A stretch of DNA of 64,000 nucleotides from Brachynemurus nebulosus (Eukaryota > Arthropoda > Insecta > Neuroptera > Myrmeleontidae), in contig JAPWDM010000043.1 of assembly GCA_035578155.1 (NCBI GenBank), forward strand, positions 549,001 through 613,000, written 5' to 3'. This document shows positions 35,925-49,297 of this stretch, piece after piece. Positions within the stretch are counted from its first letter, which is position 1. Each line of letters begins with the position of its first letter. A model generated the notes under the pieces. It had not been told where the DNA came from and did not search any database. It saw only the letters and a list, made by a program, of their open reading frames with translations. The position numbers and the translations under genes are program-made.

Positions 35925-35988
35925 GGTATAATGTAATATAATGTATTGTAATGTAATGTAATATAATATAATATAATGTAATGTAATG
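35925..35988 (+). repeat. (TAATG)n-like microsatellite
   Basis: Alternating 'taatg' and 'taata' units. Confidence 0.85.
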
Positions 35989-37080
35989 TGCAATTTGTCC
36001 GCATTGTTACGGTCTGTCATGTCAGTCGATTCGATCCTTAAAGGTTTTATTATGTCTACAGACACTGTACGTCACAGACATGTATTGTAGCAGGCACAAC
36101 GTTTTCAGAAGTATTCATATATGTACACAGACTATTAACATGCCGTCTGATGCTCATAGTGGGTAGTGTATGTAAGTTCTTCTTATCAGTAAACTCAAAA
36201 TCATACAGAAATGTACGTCTGTATTTTCTAACAAATTTAATTAATTTTTCTTTATCTTTATACTTTATATTCCCGATGCAATGAAAATTTATAAATGTAC
36301 TCCACGAATTTTGTCCATACGTTTCAGAATATATTCATATCGTTAGTCGTAAAAGGTCGGCAGACACGCTCAGACATATTCAAGCAAAGATAGAACATTG
36401 GATAGACAAGCGTTTCGTACCCGTACCGTATTCCTATGGAGAATACGTGTCTGTCCGTACCGGTGCGGTTATCTTAGCTTACACAGGCTGGTCCAGATAA
36501 GTTGTATTAAATTTGCGAGAGTTGGTAGTACATTCAAAAATAAAGGTACCTTTTTATATACCAACGTTTTTTTCCCAAAACTTATTAATTGGAAAGATAC
36601 GACCCTGTTAAGGGGTGAAATGGAAACCATTATTTTCTAAATATTTTCCAGACACTTTCGAATAACGGATTGATACACTAGGGGTACGTAGCTGACATTA
36701 GGATAGCTAAATTTATGTTAATGTTTAGATACTCGATCACTTATGATTAAGAGACGGTTTTGCAATTATTTCAGTAAAATTCCTAACAATATGATTCTCC
36801 AGACTAATCCATGACAAAAAGGTATACTTGTTTCATTTAGAAAAATAATACCATTTTCGAGTAATTTAGAGTACAAGCATCTACTCTAAAATTATTCCAT
36901 AATTATTATTCTAATTTTCTTTAATTATCCACACCCCTAAAATATAAATCCATTAATCAAAAGTGGTTTTCGTTTCACCGCTTTAAATTTTACTCCTTTA
37001 CTTTAGAATTTTGGAAAATAGTGTACATAAAAAAAAAAGCACCATTATTTTTGAACGTACCTACTATAAGCTATAATACC
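35989..37080. other. No gene recognised
   Basis: A patch of slightly higher GC at 36360-36500 gives an 80-codon frame without recognisable motifs. Confidence 0.35.
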
Positions 37081-37125
37081 CCTGTCGCAGCATCTGCATA
37101 ACATAGCGAATTTCCAAATATTAGG
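37081..37125 (+). repeat. Solitary terminus of the 47.2-kb palindrome family
   Basis: 'cccctgtcgcagcatctgca' then 'acatagcgaatttcc' matches the arm end at 47168-47205. Confidence 0.65.
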
Positions 37126-37966
37126 CACTGGCGGATCTCATCTAAGAACTGTACCTATTTAAAATAATTAAGCTTTCTAAGAGTAAAAGATTTTTTAAAA
37201 TCGGCTGGGTAATTAATTTTGATATTTTGGGACCCAAGAACCCAAACGGACTTTGTGCAGCATAGTTGAATCCATCTAAAATAATTTAGTTCTGTAACAG
37301 TGAAAAAATTTTCAAAATCGGTCGGTTAGTTTATTTTTTACAATAATGGGATCAGTAAACCCTGGCGAAACTCATACAACATAACCTTTATTCATCTAAA
37401 ATAATTTTAGTAAAAAGTTTATCCTAACAGTAAAAAAAGGGTCCTAGGGATCTCATATAACTTATGGTAGTTCGAAAGGTTCTTGTGGACATCATTTAAT
37501 TACTTAATGAATTCAAATACTTTAACTTACTAACGGTGAAAAAATTTTCAAAATTTTCGAAATTCGCTAAAAGAATCATTGAAAAATATTTGATATGTTT
37601 CGATCAATTAATGGTCAACATCAGCAAATAAAAGTTACTCAAATCGAAGAAAAAAATGAGTTATTTGTCCGTAGAAATTAAAATATAAATTCTGAAAACG
37701 AGCAAAGAAATATTGAAAAAACTAGATCGGCAAAACATTCTGACAAATAACGCTACTTTTGAAAAATATTAAATGATTTTCAAATGACTTTGGAAATTGA
37801 CCCCAAGGTCGACTTCAAAGTCATCATGAAGTGCATCACTTTGAACTCTATAACTTTGGTCCTAAGCACTTTTTTCAGAAAATATATCGTAGCATAATCC
37901 ACTTCTATGTTGATTCCTGGTCTCTTTTCCTGCGTTTCTAATATTTATCTCATTAAAAAAATGTGC
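37126..37966. other. Diverged repeat DNA
   Basis: The phrase 'catctaaaataattnag…taacagtgaaaaaattttcaaa' recurs about every 110 bp from 37150 to 37550, a weak tandem repeat. No gene. Confidence 0.45.
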
Positions 37967-38932
37967 TACCGTAGACAAGGATGAATAGGAACGCATTCAG
38001 AATTCACACCGTATTTTTTTGTATTTATTTTATGAGTACCTAATCTTTAATATATTAAAAATTTACACGAAGATGGTTACTTTATCACAGTATCCAAAAA
38101 AATTTAAAAATATCGGTGGTTTTTGAAAAATTAACAAAAATCGTATAATTTCTTCTCTATGAAAAATTGGGGTCAAAAGAGACGAGAAAAGAGAAAATGA
38201 GGACAACCCGTAGGGTCGACCAAAATTGAAATTCTAATATAAAATAATTTTGAACTTTTTGTATTTATACATTAAAAAAAGAAATAATAGGTACTTGATG
38301 ATTTTTTATAAAAATAAACGTAGAATCTAAAATAAAATTTATAAAGTATAGAAATGTTATGATGAATGTATTTATAAAAATTTCGAATGACTTGATAACC
38401 TTGAAAGTGCTCTCTTCTATGTCTTAATACATACTTCATACGTCCCTAATCACCCCACATTCGTCCCTTTATACTTGAACGTCCCTATTAACCTATATAC
38501 TGTCCCTATTCACACCTTTTCCGTCCCTATTAACTTCCAACTTAGCCCAAATCCCAAGTCCTCTTTATTTCCTCTTAAAAAATAAAAACAACTAAAAGCC
38601 TGCAGTCTTTTTTTCAGATATGTTCTAAAATAATTAACGATTAAACAACAATTTATTCATTAGAGCACCGAAAAATATAATTTTTAGACAAAGTTTTAAG
38701 GAACAAAAAATAGCACTGTTTGAAGACGTCAATCGAAACTCAATTTTTAATATTTTTTATTCAACTTCAAGCTTAGTCACTATTGTTACCCGAAAAAATA
38801 ATAATTATACTATAATTTAAGTAAGATATTTGTTCGCATTTACGTTTAGTATTTGTAAATTAAGTTCATGAATAACATTTTTCGTTTCGTCCCTATTCAC
38901 CCGCCTGTCCCAATTTATCCCGTTCTACGGTA
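37967..38932. mobile_element. Candidate element with TACCGTAGA ends and GTCCCTATT repeats
   Basis: TACCGTAGACAAGGATGAAT at 37967 is loosely inverted at 38932 (…ATCCCGTTCTACGGTA). Near the right end the phrase 'cgtccctattnac' occurs about six times (38434-38535, 38886). No coding region or target duplication was identified. Confidence 0.5.
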
Positions 38933-40479
38933 TTTGTTTCAAAAATTCATCACAATCATTGCTTTTTTTACTATACAATAGGCAATGTGATGAGAACATA
39001 TTAATTTTTTTAAAAATGAAATCATTTTCATGTATTAAAGTACTGACATGTAGTAATTTTTCTTTTTTTGATTCTGTCAAAAAATCTTCCACCACACTTG
39101 TCACTCTATCAATACTTTTGATTGTTATTTTCATTGAAGATCCAACCTTTGCTTGAAGATCCAACCATCTATGCACCCAATAGCATCATCACATCAAGTA
39201 ATACTTACATTGATATTTTAACATTCCGGAATCCGGCAGAACAGAAATCTGAGTTACATGCAAAGAACTTTGCAAACATCATTGAATCAATTTTTAGCAG
39301 ATTCGTACTATCTGCCTATCTGACAGTTTCGGTACAGAAAAGCATACTTATGTTATATCTGAAAATATCAATTCTGTTAAAAAAAAATATTGAAAAGATA
39401 TTACTTAATACAGTTTCTTTAAGTTATTTCCTTACCTAGAACAGTACAGTAATAGCTTTACAGAAGCAAGTTATTGACAAAATTTTACCATTTTTTTCAA
39501 TTACAATATGCTTTGCTGCTACTATTTTTAATCTCATATTTGTCTTATTTGAATAAAAATTTATTTCATTTAATTATTATGTCATTCACCATAAACAAAA
39601 TTCAAATAACCTAAACCCCTGTGTCAAATTCGAATAAACAGTAAAAACGAACAAAACAATTCAAATTTTCAAATTTCTCCCATATTCATATTTTAAATTT
39701 AATTGTTATAAATTAATGATTTATTTACATATTAAGTTTATCAACATAATTACCTATTTAATATTTGAATGCAATCTAAATGTAATGTAATTAATACTTA
39801 TAAATTTTTATTGAAAAATTTTCTTAGAATACTTATTTAAAAATCATAGTTATCTAAGATACTTTTATTACTTATGTGTCAAAATATATAGTGTGTCCTT
39901 TACACAATTAAATAAAAAATTTGTCAATATTTTTTCAACTTAATAATAAAATAAAAAAGAAATTTAAACGGAAGTTATATTTTCAGCAAATTTTAGTGAA
40001 ATTTAAAAATATCTACAAAAAATGAATTAAGTTACATAAGGAATATTACATAAAATATTCCTTACACTTTACGCTTTATATATTGTGGAAATGACCACAT
40101 ATCAATTTCAAATTGTCATCACATAAAAACACAAAACTTTGAGCTTTTTTAAAAAAATAACATGAGATAGAAACACGTATGGATCCTGGGTGAGGGAGTG
40201 GAACAAATGTATATCGTCGATTGCCTTCCTTTTTGAAAATGTACCATTTTAAAAATTGAAATGGAGATAGTTTGTCCATATAATAAAAAAAGACAACAAA
40301 TATCCTTTTGGAAATTTTTTAATCCATTTCTAACAAATTTCTTAATTTTTCTCTGGTATTAGTTCACGTAAAATAATAATTTAAACACTTATCTTACCTA
40401 GATTTTGCTCATCTTTCCGATTTTATAAAAAAATTTAAAAAGTTGTTTAATTCTGACAGAAAACTTAGTTTTTTGACAA
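38933..40479. other. AT-rich, no gene recognised
   Basis: Open stretches at 38925-39176 (-), 39122-39439 (+) and 40076-40279 (-) show no family motif. Confidence 0.35.
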
Positions 40480-40990
<511 letters not shown>

Positions 40991-41879
40991 TAAAAATTAC
41001 GGCACATAATTCTGGACTATTTGTATATAAATATATTTATAAAATAAGCATTATACGTCTTTATCGTGACTACTACCAATATATGTGATGTTCAGTATCT
41101 TTAGATATAAACGAACCTTAACATTTTAAATATCTATTTTTGATTGATATCAATAATAATATATTTCCGCAAAATTACTCTCTAAAAAACATTTGCTCAG
41201 TTTAAAATTTAAAAAAAAGTATACATAATAATTACAAGATTATCAAATTTCCATAGTGTGGTTAAACTATATTTATTATATTATCAAATAACACAATTTG
41301 AATGTTCTAAATTATATAATTTTTAATTTGATAAATTATAATTATATAATTTAAAAAATGTGTTTAACAGTAGCGTAGCGTAGGAATAGACAGGTTAGAC
41401 ACTGTCTACCTACATTTTACAAAGTGCATCATGTTTAATTTTATTCTAATTTAAGAAAAAACGTCTTGAGCAGCGGGGCCCCATCACGGAAGTCGAATTT
41501 TTCCCTTCATCTTCGGTATTGAATGTCTACAAGCGAAATGTGATTGAAAGTCTACAAGCGATTTATCATTTTGGTGGTTTCAAAACTGATGATGAGTGTC
41601 CGGCTGATCGGAGCTTTAAAAAAAAAGCTTTTAAGTTTTTAAGGGCTGAATCTCAGTAAATTTCAATTTTACGCCGATAGCAGTTAGCAGGAAAAAAGCC
41701 AACACAATTCGTACGAGGACATTCCTACCCATGCTTATCCGCCAATTGCTTTTGTCTTTTATTTTTAAATATTAAAAAAGGACCTTGAATAGTAAACTGG
41801 AAGGCCTTAATGAAGATATTTTTTCTTTCCAAAAAAATTCAAAATTTTTAGCACTAGCTGGATACTAACTCAATGCACG
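40991..41879. other. No gene recognised
   Basis: AT-rich to 41450, then moderately GC-richer repeat-like DNA that leads into the 160-bp tandem repeat. Confidence 0.4.
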
Positions 41880-42393
41880 TACAAAATTTCAGCCCTCTAG
41901 GTTTCCTTAAAGAGTCGCTAGCCGTGTTAGAAAAAAAGCAAAAAAAATCAAGGAAATATTGGCGTAAAAATCGTGGGGGTAAGGGATAAAAATTGAAACC
42001 TCCAAAAAACAGTGGCTGGCTATTAACTTAACCTGCACACAAAATTTCAGTCCTCTAGGTTTATTTGGGGAGATTTTGACCCCAACGAAACTGTTAAAAA
42101 ACAAGAAAAATCATGTTCTTTTTGGTATAAAAATTACCCTTTTTAAATATTAAAAAAGGACCTTAAATAGTAAACTGGAACGCCTTTTTGAAGATATTTT
42201 TTATTTCCAAAAAAATCCAAAATTTCTATTTTATAAATAAAATAAAAAATTACATCATAACATTTTTTAAATTACTTACATATTAAATTTATGTATTGCA
42301 TTTGAAATAAATGATAGAATATATGTACTTCACTTGTTTCTTTAAATTTAGTTCGCCTACTGTATTGTTATCAATATAAATTACATTTAACCA

Positions 42394-42480
<87 letters not shown>

Positions 42481-43100
42481 CAACGCTATTGAATTCCGAT
42501 GTAAAAATAGGAAAAGTGGGGGGCAGGGTAATGTGGAATCCCTAAAGGGCACATCCCCTCTATATTAACTGAATACAGTTACAAAATTTCAGCCTTCTAG
42601 GTTTACTCAGAGAGTCTCTAGGTGTGTTAGAAAATAAGCAAAAAAATCAAGGAAATATTGGCATAACAATCGTAGGGGTAAGATTTAAAAGTTGAAACCT
42701 CCAAAAAGCAGTGGCCGGCTATTAACTTAACCTGTACACAAGATTTCAGCCCTCTAAGTTTATTTGGGGAGAGTTTGACCCGAACGAAACTGTTAGAAAA
42801 CAAAAAAAATCATGTTCTTTTTGCTATAAAAATGGTGGGGGTAAGGGTTAAAAGTTGAGACCCCCAAAAGGCACCCCTTGATACTAACTCAATCCGAATA
42901 CAAAATTTCAGCCCTCTAGGTTTATTTGCGTGAACTGTGCGAGTGGTACTTCGAAAACGTCGAAAAAGCATGAAATTTTAGCTTAAAAATGAGGGGTGGG
43001 GGTAAAATATTAACAGCTCCAAAAAGCACAACCTAGGTATGAATTCTCTCAACACACCAAATTTCAACCCTCTTCGTTAATTCTGGGGGGGTACGTGTTA
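41880..43100 (+). repeat. Diverged tandem repeat, about 160-bp unit
   Basis: 'aaatttcagccctctaggtt' recurs at about 41883, 42040, 42576, 42738, 42902 and 43060. The spacing is 157-164 bp except where a block containing (TA)n (42397-42479) interrupts the array at about 42110-42540. Associated phrases are 'tcaaggaaatattggc' and 'gttgaaacctccaaaaa'. Confidence 0.8.
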
Positions 43101-43179
43101 GATCCAGCCAAAACCGTTTTTCCCCCTCTGCTCCCTCCAAATCATCCTAGGAAGCTGAATTTTGGATATGTTGTAGAAA

Positions 43180-43235
43180 GTTGACCGAAACATTATTTCC
43201 AACCGATTTGGAAAAGTTTTATTGTTTTGTTCTAT
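43180..43235 (+). repeat. Dispersed repeat shared with 15690-15745
   Basis: 'gatttggaaaagttttattg' and surrounding bases match. It lies just left of the palindrome at 43249. Confidence 0.55.
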
Positions 43236-43248
43236 CGATTGTTCGCTC

Positions 43249-43470
43249 GAAAAAGAGACACCCGCGCAGGTGGGGTAAAAAAGAGACATAAATTTTTATT
43301 AGCTTCAAGTGTTAAATTTGAAAAATAAAAAGTATTATAACAAAATAAATACTATATATTTTGTTATAATACCTTTTATTTTTCAAATTTAACACTTGAA
43401 GTTAATACAAATTTATGTCTCTTTGTTACTCCACCTGCGCGGGTGACACTTTTTACCCCTTCCTACCCTA
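43249..43470. mobile_element. Small palindrome related to the 9.3-kb element end
   Basis: The arms, about 105 bp, meet near 43360. The arm sequence 'gtggggtaaaaaagagacat' with 'gtgttaaatttgaaaaataa' matches 9382-9450. The left end is truncated relative to the right (…CTTCCTACCCT). Confidence 0.8.
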
Positions 43471-45960
43471 TTATTTTTGTAGAAAATATGCAAGTAAAGA
43501 TGGTTTTACTTATTATAAAAGAAAAGGTAAAGATATGAATGTGTAGTAACTGATAACATTTGTTAACTAAAATAATTAAGTAATAAAGAATATAAATCAT
43601 ATAAGGACAAATGACGCAATAAGGTGAATGCCCATTTTTGACTTATTTATACAAAAGGGTTTAGTATTTTGATATTATTCTTGTAGAAAATATGTAAGTA
43701 AAGATAGCTAGTGACAGTAGTTAAAATTTTTCGCAATTCTCACGATAAAATATTTCTTGCTTTTATTCAATATTAAAATTAGCTCTTAATTTGTTAACAA
43801 TATGATTATCCGACCTTTTACTTTTTAATTGAGTTAAAAAAAATAAAACAAAAAAAGACAATAACAGTTTTATTTCTTGCTATCTGCCATTGTGAAATAA
43901 CATTTATGATACTTTTTTATTTCATGGCAATATAATATTAAAACTATTTTGTCGATGCTAAAGGGCGGTTACCTTATTATGCCAATTTTTATACTGATTA
44001 CTGACGGTGCTGGGATTTCCAAACCAATAAAATTAAATCAATTGTGTTTAACTTTTTTTAGGTGTTCTGTTTGTGTTTAGGTCTATTAGAATGATTACTA
44101 TTACATCTTTCTTTTGTTAATTCTAATATTTATAAAATATTAACGTGGTACATAGGTACTTCAATAGTAATTTTGTTCACAAAGCTTTTGCAAAATTTTT
44201 TGTAAAGATTGTTTATTCTGGATAGCATATACGTCATCAATTTTCTTTCTCTGTTTCTTACAACTTTTCTTATCTTCTCTAATCTTTTTGATTTATGGTA
44301 ATAATAGCCTTTTTGTAATAGGTAAATTTGGTCTATATTGTTAAATATATCTATCCGTTTTCGTATGACGTCATAAATATTTTAAAATGTAGTTGTTCAC
44401 GACAAACGATTTTTAACTACTTTAAATTAGTTGAAAAGAAATGCATACAATTTTTATTGAGATAACTAAAAAAAAGCTTAACAAACAATACGCCCATTTT
44501 TATGCTAATTAGATTGCTATATTTACAATCAAAGTATTATATTTTCCCCTGATGTTCACTTTGAAATGATTTATGTATTTTCTTTCATTTGTGAAAAAAA
44601 AAATTATAAAGGAAGGGTACAAGAAAAAAAATTATAGAAATTTTATACAAAAATGAAAACAGAGTTTGAATAGGTATTTGCCTAAAATTTGTTAGAAACC
44701 TTAATTACACTCTTCTTTTACTAGTTTTAGATACTACATCTGTACATGACTTTCTTATATAGTATTGTAATAAATAAAAATTTCTCTCTATATATCATTG
44801 TTTACAACGGTAGAACTTGTTAACTACAGGACTTATAACTATAGGACTCTTTTCAGAGGAAAAAAATCTATAACTTAAATTAGTTGAATAAATATAATCA
44901 ACATTAAGCAATTTTTTCGGGAATTACCAAAACTGAAAGGGAAAAACATTTGTTTACTTCAATTAAAGTTCACTGATGTGGCAATGATAGAAACCAAAAT
45001 CTTTTCTCCAAGTAATAAGAACGTTTACCTGAAAAATTTTTTTATTCCGTTTCTTAAATGCCAACAACTTGAAAACTTGTCAGTTGTGATTACTAATGGC
45101 TATATGTGCGTGTTTTTTTTCTTTTTTTTTGTTACAAAAGAATTTTTTTTTAAAGTGACCTGCTAAAACTTCTTTTGATGCATTTCAATATTAACTTAAC
45201 ATTTTGTAATACTTAACCCCTTTAATTGGGTCACGTGATTCACTGAAGCCCTAAACTGTGGAACCACTATTGGATCACCTATTTCACTTATGAAATTTTG
45301 CATAACTCAAGCAGAGACATAAAATTAAAAATTTTCTTTTTGAGTGGTTCTCACACTACGTAAGTACATAGTCAGTAAGATTACTTTACTGATTACTTAC
45401 TGATTATTTATCACGTCTTTAGATAACCGTTTTAAAGGGATTTTACTGAAAGAAGCTGATATGAGTCTGATGAGCCATGACATAGGAATCTCTCAGACTG
45501 CATATCTGTGAAGGTGTTATATGTAAACTAATAATGTTCACAGTTACATAAGTTTAGTATGTAATTATCACAATTGTAAAATTGTGTGTGTAAAATAAAA
45601 TTTGTACAACAAACTGTCCTAGAATTCATAAACTATATCTACCAGAAGGGAGCAATTTAATATGAAATAACTAGATTTTCAGATAAAGACTAATAAGAAT
45701 TAATATATTTTGGACTGATTTTTAGAGAATATTGTATCTGAGGCATTAAATATATTACACTAATAATAAAAAAATATCTATTTTACATAGATAGAAACCT
45801 CTGGTCTAGTTTTTTCCTATACCCTATATTAGTTTGCAATAATTAATAGTCCAAAACCCCAATGTAAAAAAATGTAGTTGATTTCTTTATCAATAAAACT
45901 TAAACAATGACAAAAGTGGTTCCTAGAAACATCCTGCTCGGGCAAATTTCATTTCCGGTA
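43471..45960. other. AT-rich, mostly nothing; short shared segment at 44205-44262
   Basis: On the minus strand 'gacgtatatgctatccagaa' with 'taaacaatct' is shared with 52255-52288 (+). Both copies have an open frame with DVYAIQNKQS, so a small coding remnant is possible. Nothing else is recognised. Confidence 0.4.
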
Positions 45961-45968
45961 CAAGCAGG

Positions 45969-46302
45969 TAGATCCAGATCTAGGGGGGAAGCCGGGGCCT
46001 GTGCCCCCTGTAAGGTTTTAGGGGCGCCAAAACGGTAAAAATTTTGTTGGTGCAGTAAAATAGAGAAAATTTTTGGAAGTGACGAGCAAAAAAAAAAGGT
46101 CAACAGTGAGTATTCATGATAGGGTTAATGTGAATTTGTTCTTGGAAAAGAAAGTGATGACCAAAAAAAAAGGTTGACAGTGAGCATTTACGATAGGGTT
46201 CGGGTGACTTTTTTTGTCATCACTTCCAGGAAAAAATGTTTGTTGCGGGGGCGCCAACAGGAAACTTTGCCCCCCCTCCTAATATCTCTAGATCCAGCCC
46301 TG
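45969..46302. mobile_element. hAT-type MITE, 334 bp
   Basis: A perfect 8-bp direct repeat, CAAGCAGG, lies at 45961-45968 and 46303-46310. The right end reads …CTAGATCCAGCCCTG, a usual hAT terminus, while the left end (TAGATCCAGATCTAG) matches it only partly. Inside, a segment of about 90 bp is tandemly duplicated ('aggtcaacagtgagtattca' and 'aggttgacagtgagcattta'). Confidence 0.75.
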
Positions 46303-46310
46303 CAAGCAGG

Positions 46311-47164
46311 TTACTTTCTGTTCGGGTAAATATGAGAATACCAACCTATAATTGTTCAGTGGTGGAAAATTTTTCCTTTCCGCCAGTGTATATTTTCCTT
46401 ATAAAATCCTGGTCAAACGTATATTTAGTGCGAACCTAATTTGAGAAAAAAATGTTTTCTTTGTCTACTATCTCGATGTTGAACATCTAATTAATACAAA
46501 ACAAAGAGTAGAATCGCCCGCTTCTAAATAGAGATACAATATATTGATCCGAACAGTCGGTAATCCGGTTGCATTGTATTCGATGTATGATATCGCCTCC
46601 CTCCGTCATCGGATCAGGTTTTAGGGGCGGATGTCCTTGGGTATCGTTTTATCCACATTTTATCACCTGTTACCACAGAAGATATTGTGTGTATTTTTTG
46701 GAATAAATTTATAATGTCAACATTGGTTGTAGTCACTATTGTTTTTTTGTTAGTTACGAGTCCTTTCAGTTAAATTGCAACAAATTTGAAGTGTATAATA
46801 TACAAAATCCAGAAAAAATACAGAACTTAAATGTAATATGGTAAGACAATTTGACGAATAAAATAAGTTTAAAATATATTATTACTTAATATCTTTTTAT
46901 GAGAGTTTTGAAATCAGTTAAAATTACCAATAAAAATTTTCGTTTCATTTTTATCGCGTTTACTTGTTAATAAAAGGTTTTGTACTATTTTTTTTTTCGC
47001 TATGATAAATTTGTCGCATATATTTTTTTAAAGCTAGGCTCTTGATCTATAACTGGCTAATAAAATAATCTATTATACTCAAACCATCTGCCCTCACAGT
47101 TGGCACCTGGCCCAAAGGTACTGGCATATAAAAAATTTCAGAACAGATTATTTAATAAATAATT
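46311..47164. other. No gene recognised
   Basis: Mostly AT-rich. A GC-richer patch at 46510-46680 has no motif I can name. Confidence 0.4.
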
Positions 47165-47653
47165 ATACCCCTGTTGCAGCATCCTGCATAACATAGCGAA
47201 TTTCCATTTACAAAAGTACGTTTTTCTCGGAAACTAGTTGATATAGAGTAATTTAAAATAAAAATACCTTCTTTATGTGGTTTTTCCGCCTCATTCCGCC
47301 AAATTTTTTTGACGAAAAATGTCCAAAACTCCGTAAACGTTTTCACGAAATTTCTTAAAAATAAGATGTTTCGTTTTGAGTTATCGTGCGGACACTTAGT
47401 AAACATATATATAAATGTGTCCGCACGATAACTCAAGAACGAAACATCTTATATTTAAGAAATTTCGTGAAAACGTTTACGGGGTTTTGGACATTTTTCG
47501 TGAAAAAAATTTGGCGGAATGAGGCGGAAAAATCACATAAAGAAGTTTTTTTTTATTTACAATTACTCTATATCAACTAAGTAGTTTCCGAGAAAAACGT
47601 ACTTTTGTAAATGGAAATTCGCTATGTTATGCAGGATGCTGCGACAGGGGTAT
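47165..47653. mobile_element. Palindrome, arms about 240 bp
   Basis: The ends ATACCCCTGTTGCAGCATCC and the mirrored …GGATGCTGCGACAGGGGTAT bound two arms. They meet at GTTATCGTGCGGACAC (47380-47395) and its inverse (47417-47432), about 20 nt apart. The ends also occur singly at 37081 and 13600. The central motif is the one preceding microsatellites elsewhere, so this looks like a head-to-head dimer of that repeat family. Confidence 0.85.
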
Positions 47654-48149
47654 TTTGAATTTACAGCAGATGACACAAATATTTATTATGTAAAAGTGAA
47701 TTGCTTGGAAATTGCTACATTCATTTCTTTAATTTACTGCACTATTGTTAAAGCGATAGTAACAGTAGTAGTTATAATATTAAATTAGTATTATTAGTTT
47801 ATTCAAAGGACTGTTGTGACATAACTTTTTCCTTATAGGAATCCAATGTTACAAATTAACACGTAAATCGTATGTATACATCCAAATGGGCCACCTCGTA
47901 TATTATGTGTACGATATATATTGTATCGAATATGTGCTTAGATTGTGAATAGCTTCACTTTTTACGATAAAAGTATCACAGTCTAAACAACATAGTTTTT
48001 CTCGGAAACTAGTTGACATAGAAAAATAATTTAAGGACCTTTTTTATGTAATTTTTTCTCCTCTTTTAAATGGTGTAAAAAATTTCACAAAAATTTTTGA
48101 ATAAGTGGAAATTTTGGCAAAAAACTAATTTTTTGCAAGAACAAACACC
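47654..48149. other. Nothing recognised
   Basis: AT-rich DNA. 'ttttctcggaaactagttga' near 48000 matches the arm of the 47.2-kb palindrome. Confidence 0.4.
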
Positions 48150-48264
48150 ATGTTCCTGGCATCCGACGTGTCTGGCTAACGAACTTGTCCAACGGTTTGG
48201 GATTTCCAACATTCTCACCAAATTTCGTAAACCTAGGACATTTCGTTCGAGAGTTATCGTGCGG

Positions 48265-48330
<66 letters not shown>

Positions 48331-48445
48331 TTTGGTGAATATTATTTTCGGTTTCTAGGGACATCAAAACAAATTTCTGCCATGGTCCCGGGTTCAAGTC
48401 GCGCCATGACAGTGGCTGTAATAGCGAGCTTCCATTCTGGAAATT
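48150..48445 (+). repeat. Microsatellite-bearing dispersed repeat, second full copy
   Basis: 'ctggcatccgacgtgtctgg' leads to GTTATCGTGCGGACAC at 48253-48268, then (TA)n (48269-48327). 'aaattttggtgaatattatt' and 'catggtcccgggttcaagtc' follow. The layout is as at 40480-40990. Confidence 0.82.
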
Positions 48446-49297
48446 CGTTAATATTTTTTATAGTATTCCGTACCAAAATTGGCAAAACGGAACATTTGTA
48501 CAATCACTTCAGTGTTTGTCCTGGTGTCACGAGCAATTTTCTCAGAAAAAAAGAGAATTTGAAATTTAGCACAGAGATAGGGTGTGGTGGCAGATTACAG
48601 ATGTGAAATTGAATTTCGATTCTGAGGATTAATTTTAGAGCATAACCTGGAAAGTGAAAACAAAATTTTTCCCAAAGAGCATTGAGTAGAGTATCAAACG
48701 AAAGCCTATTAAAGTACGAATTCAGTAATATATGTAACTACATACTTTTCGTTCTTTTTTAGGGGAAAGGGGGGGGGGGGGTAAATCATAAAAATTGCTG
48801 TTCCCGACCCCTATTATCAGAAGGGTTGCTCAGAAAAATCTGAAAAAATTCATGAACATTAAGAATGGGGTGTAGATTAAGCGAAAATTATCAGGACTGA
48901 ATTTCCTTGTACAATTTTCTTGGTATATAAAAAATAAAAGTTGGTGACATATTTTGCTTTAATAAAGGTGTTGTTTATCAATTGCATTAACAGTATCTAT
49001 GTTATTTTGGTAATTTTTTTATAAAGTGAGTTTTAGAAATTAAAGAAGTAAGGAATAGCAGATAAATCTGTACGGGAAAAATATATTACAATCTCTGTAT
49101 CTAAATATTATCTATAATAATATTATTTGTAAAATTTTGTTAGGTATCCAGAGAAATAAAGCAAATTCAATCTATTCAAAGAAATTCACAATAATATTTA
49201 AATAATTTTCTGACCTGTAATATTATCTAATACAATTTTTATAATTAATAGTACTGCTAAAAATTATTATTGGAAAAAAGGAAAAACAGAATTTCTT
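48446..49297. other. Repeat-like DNA, no gene recognised
   Basis: Includes a 15-nt G run at about 48768. No ORF of interest. Confidence 0.4.

Noticed and set aside
38925..39439. Overlapping ORFs on both strands near 39 kb
   Set aside because: No recognisable domain; length is expected by chance in such AT-rich DNA with TTG/GTG starts.
45468..45505. Hammerhead-like 'CTGATGAGCC' followed by 'GGAATC'
   Set aside because: The GAAA part of the core is missing, stem II is only 2 bp and there is no associated retroelement.
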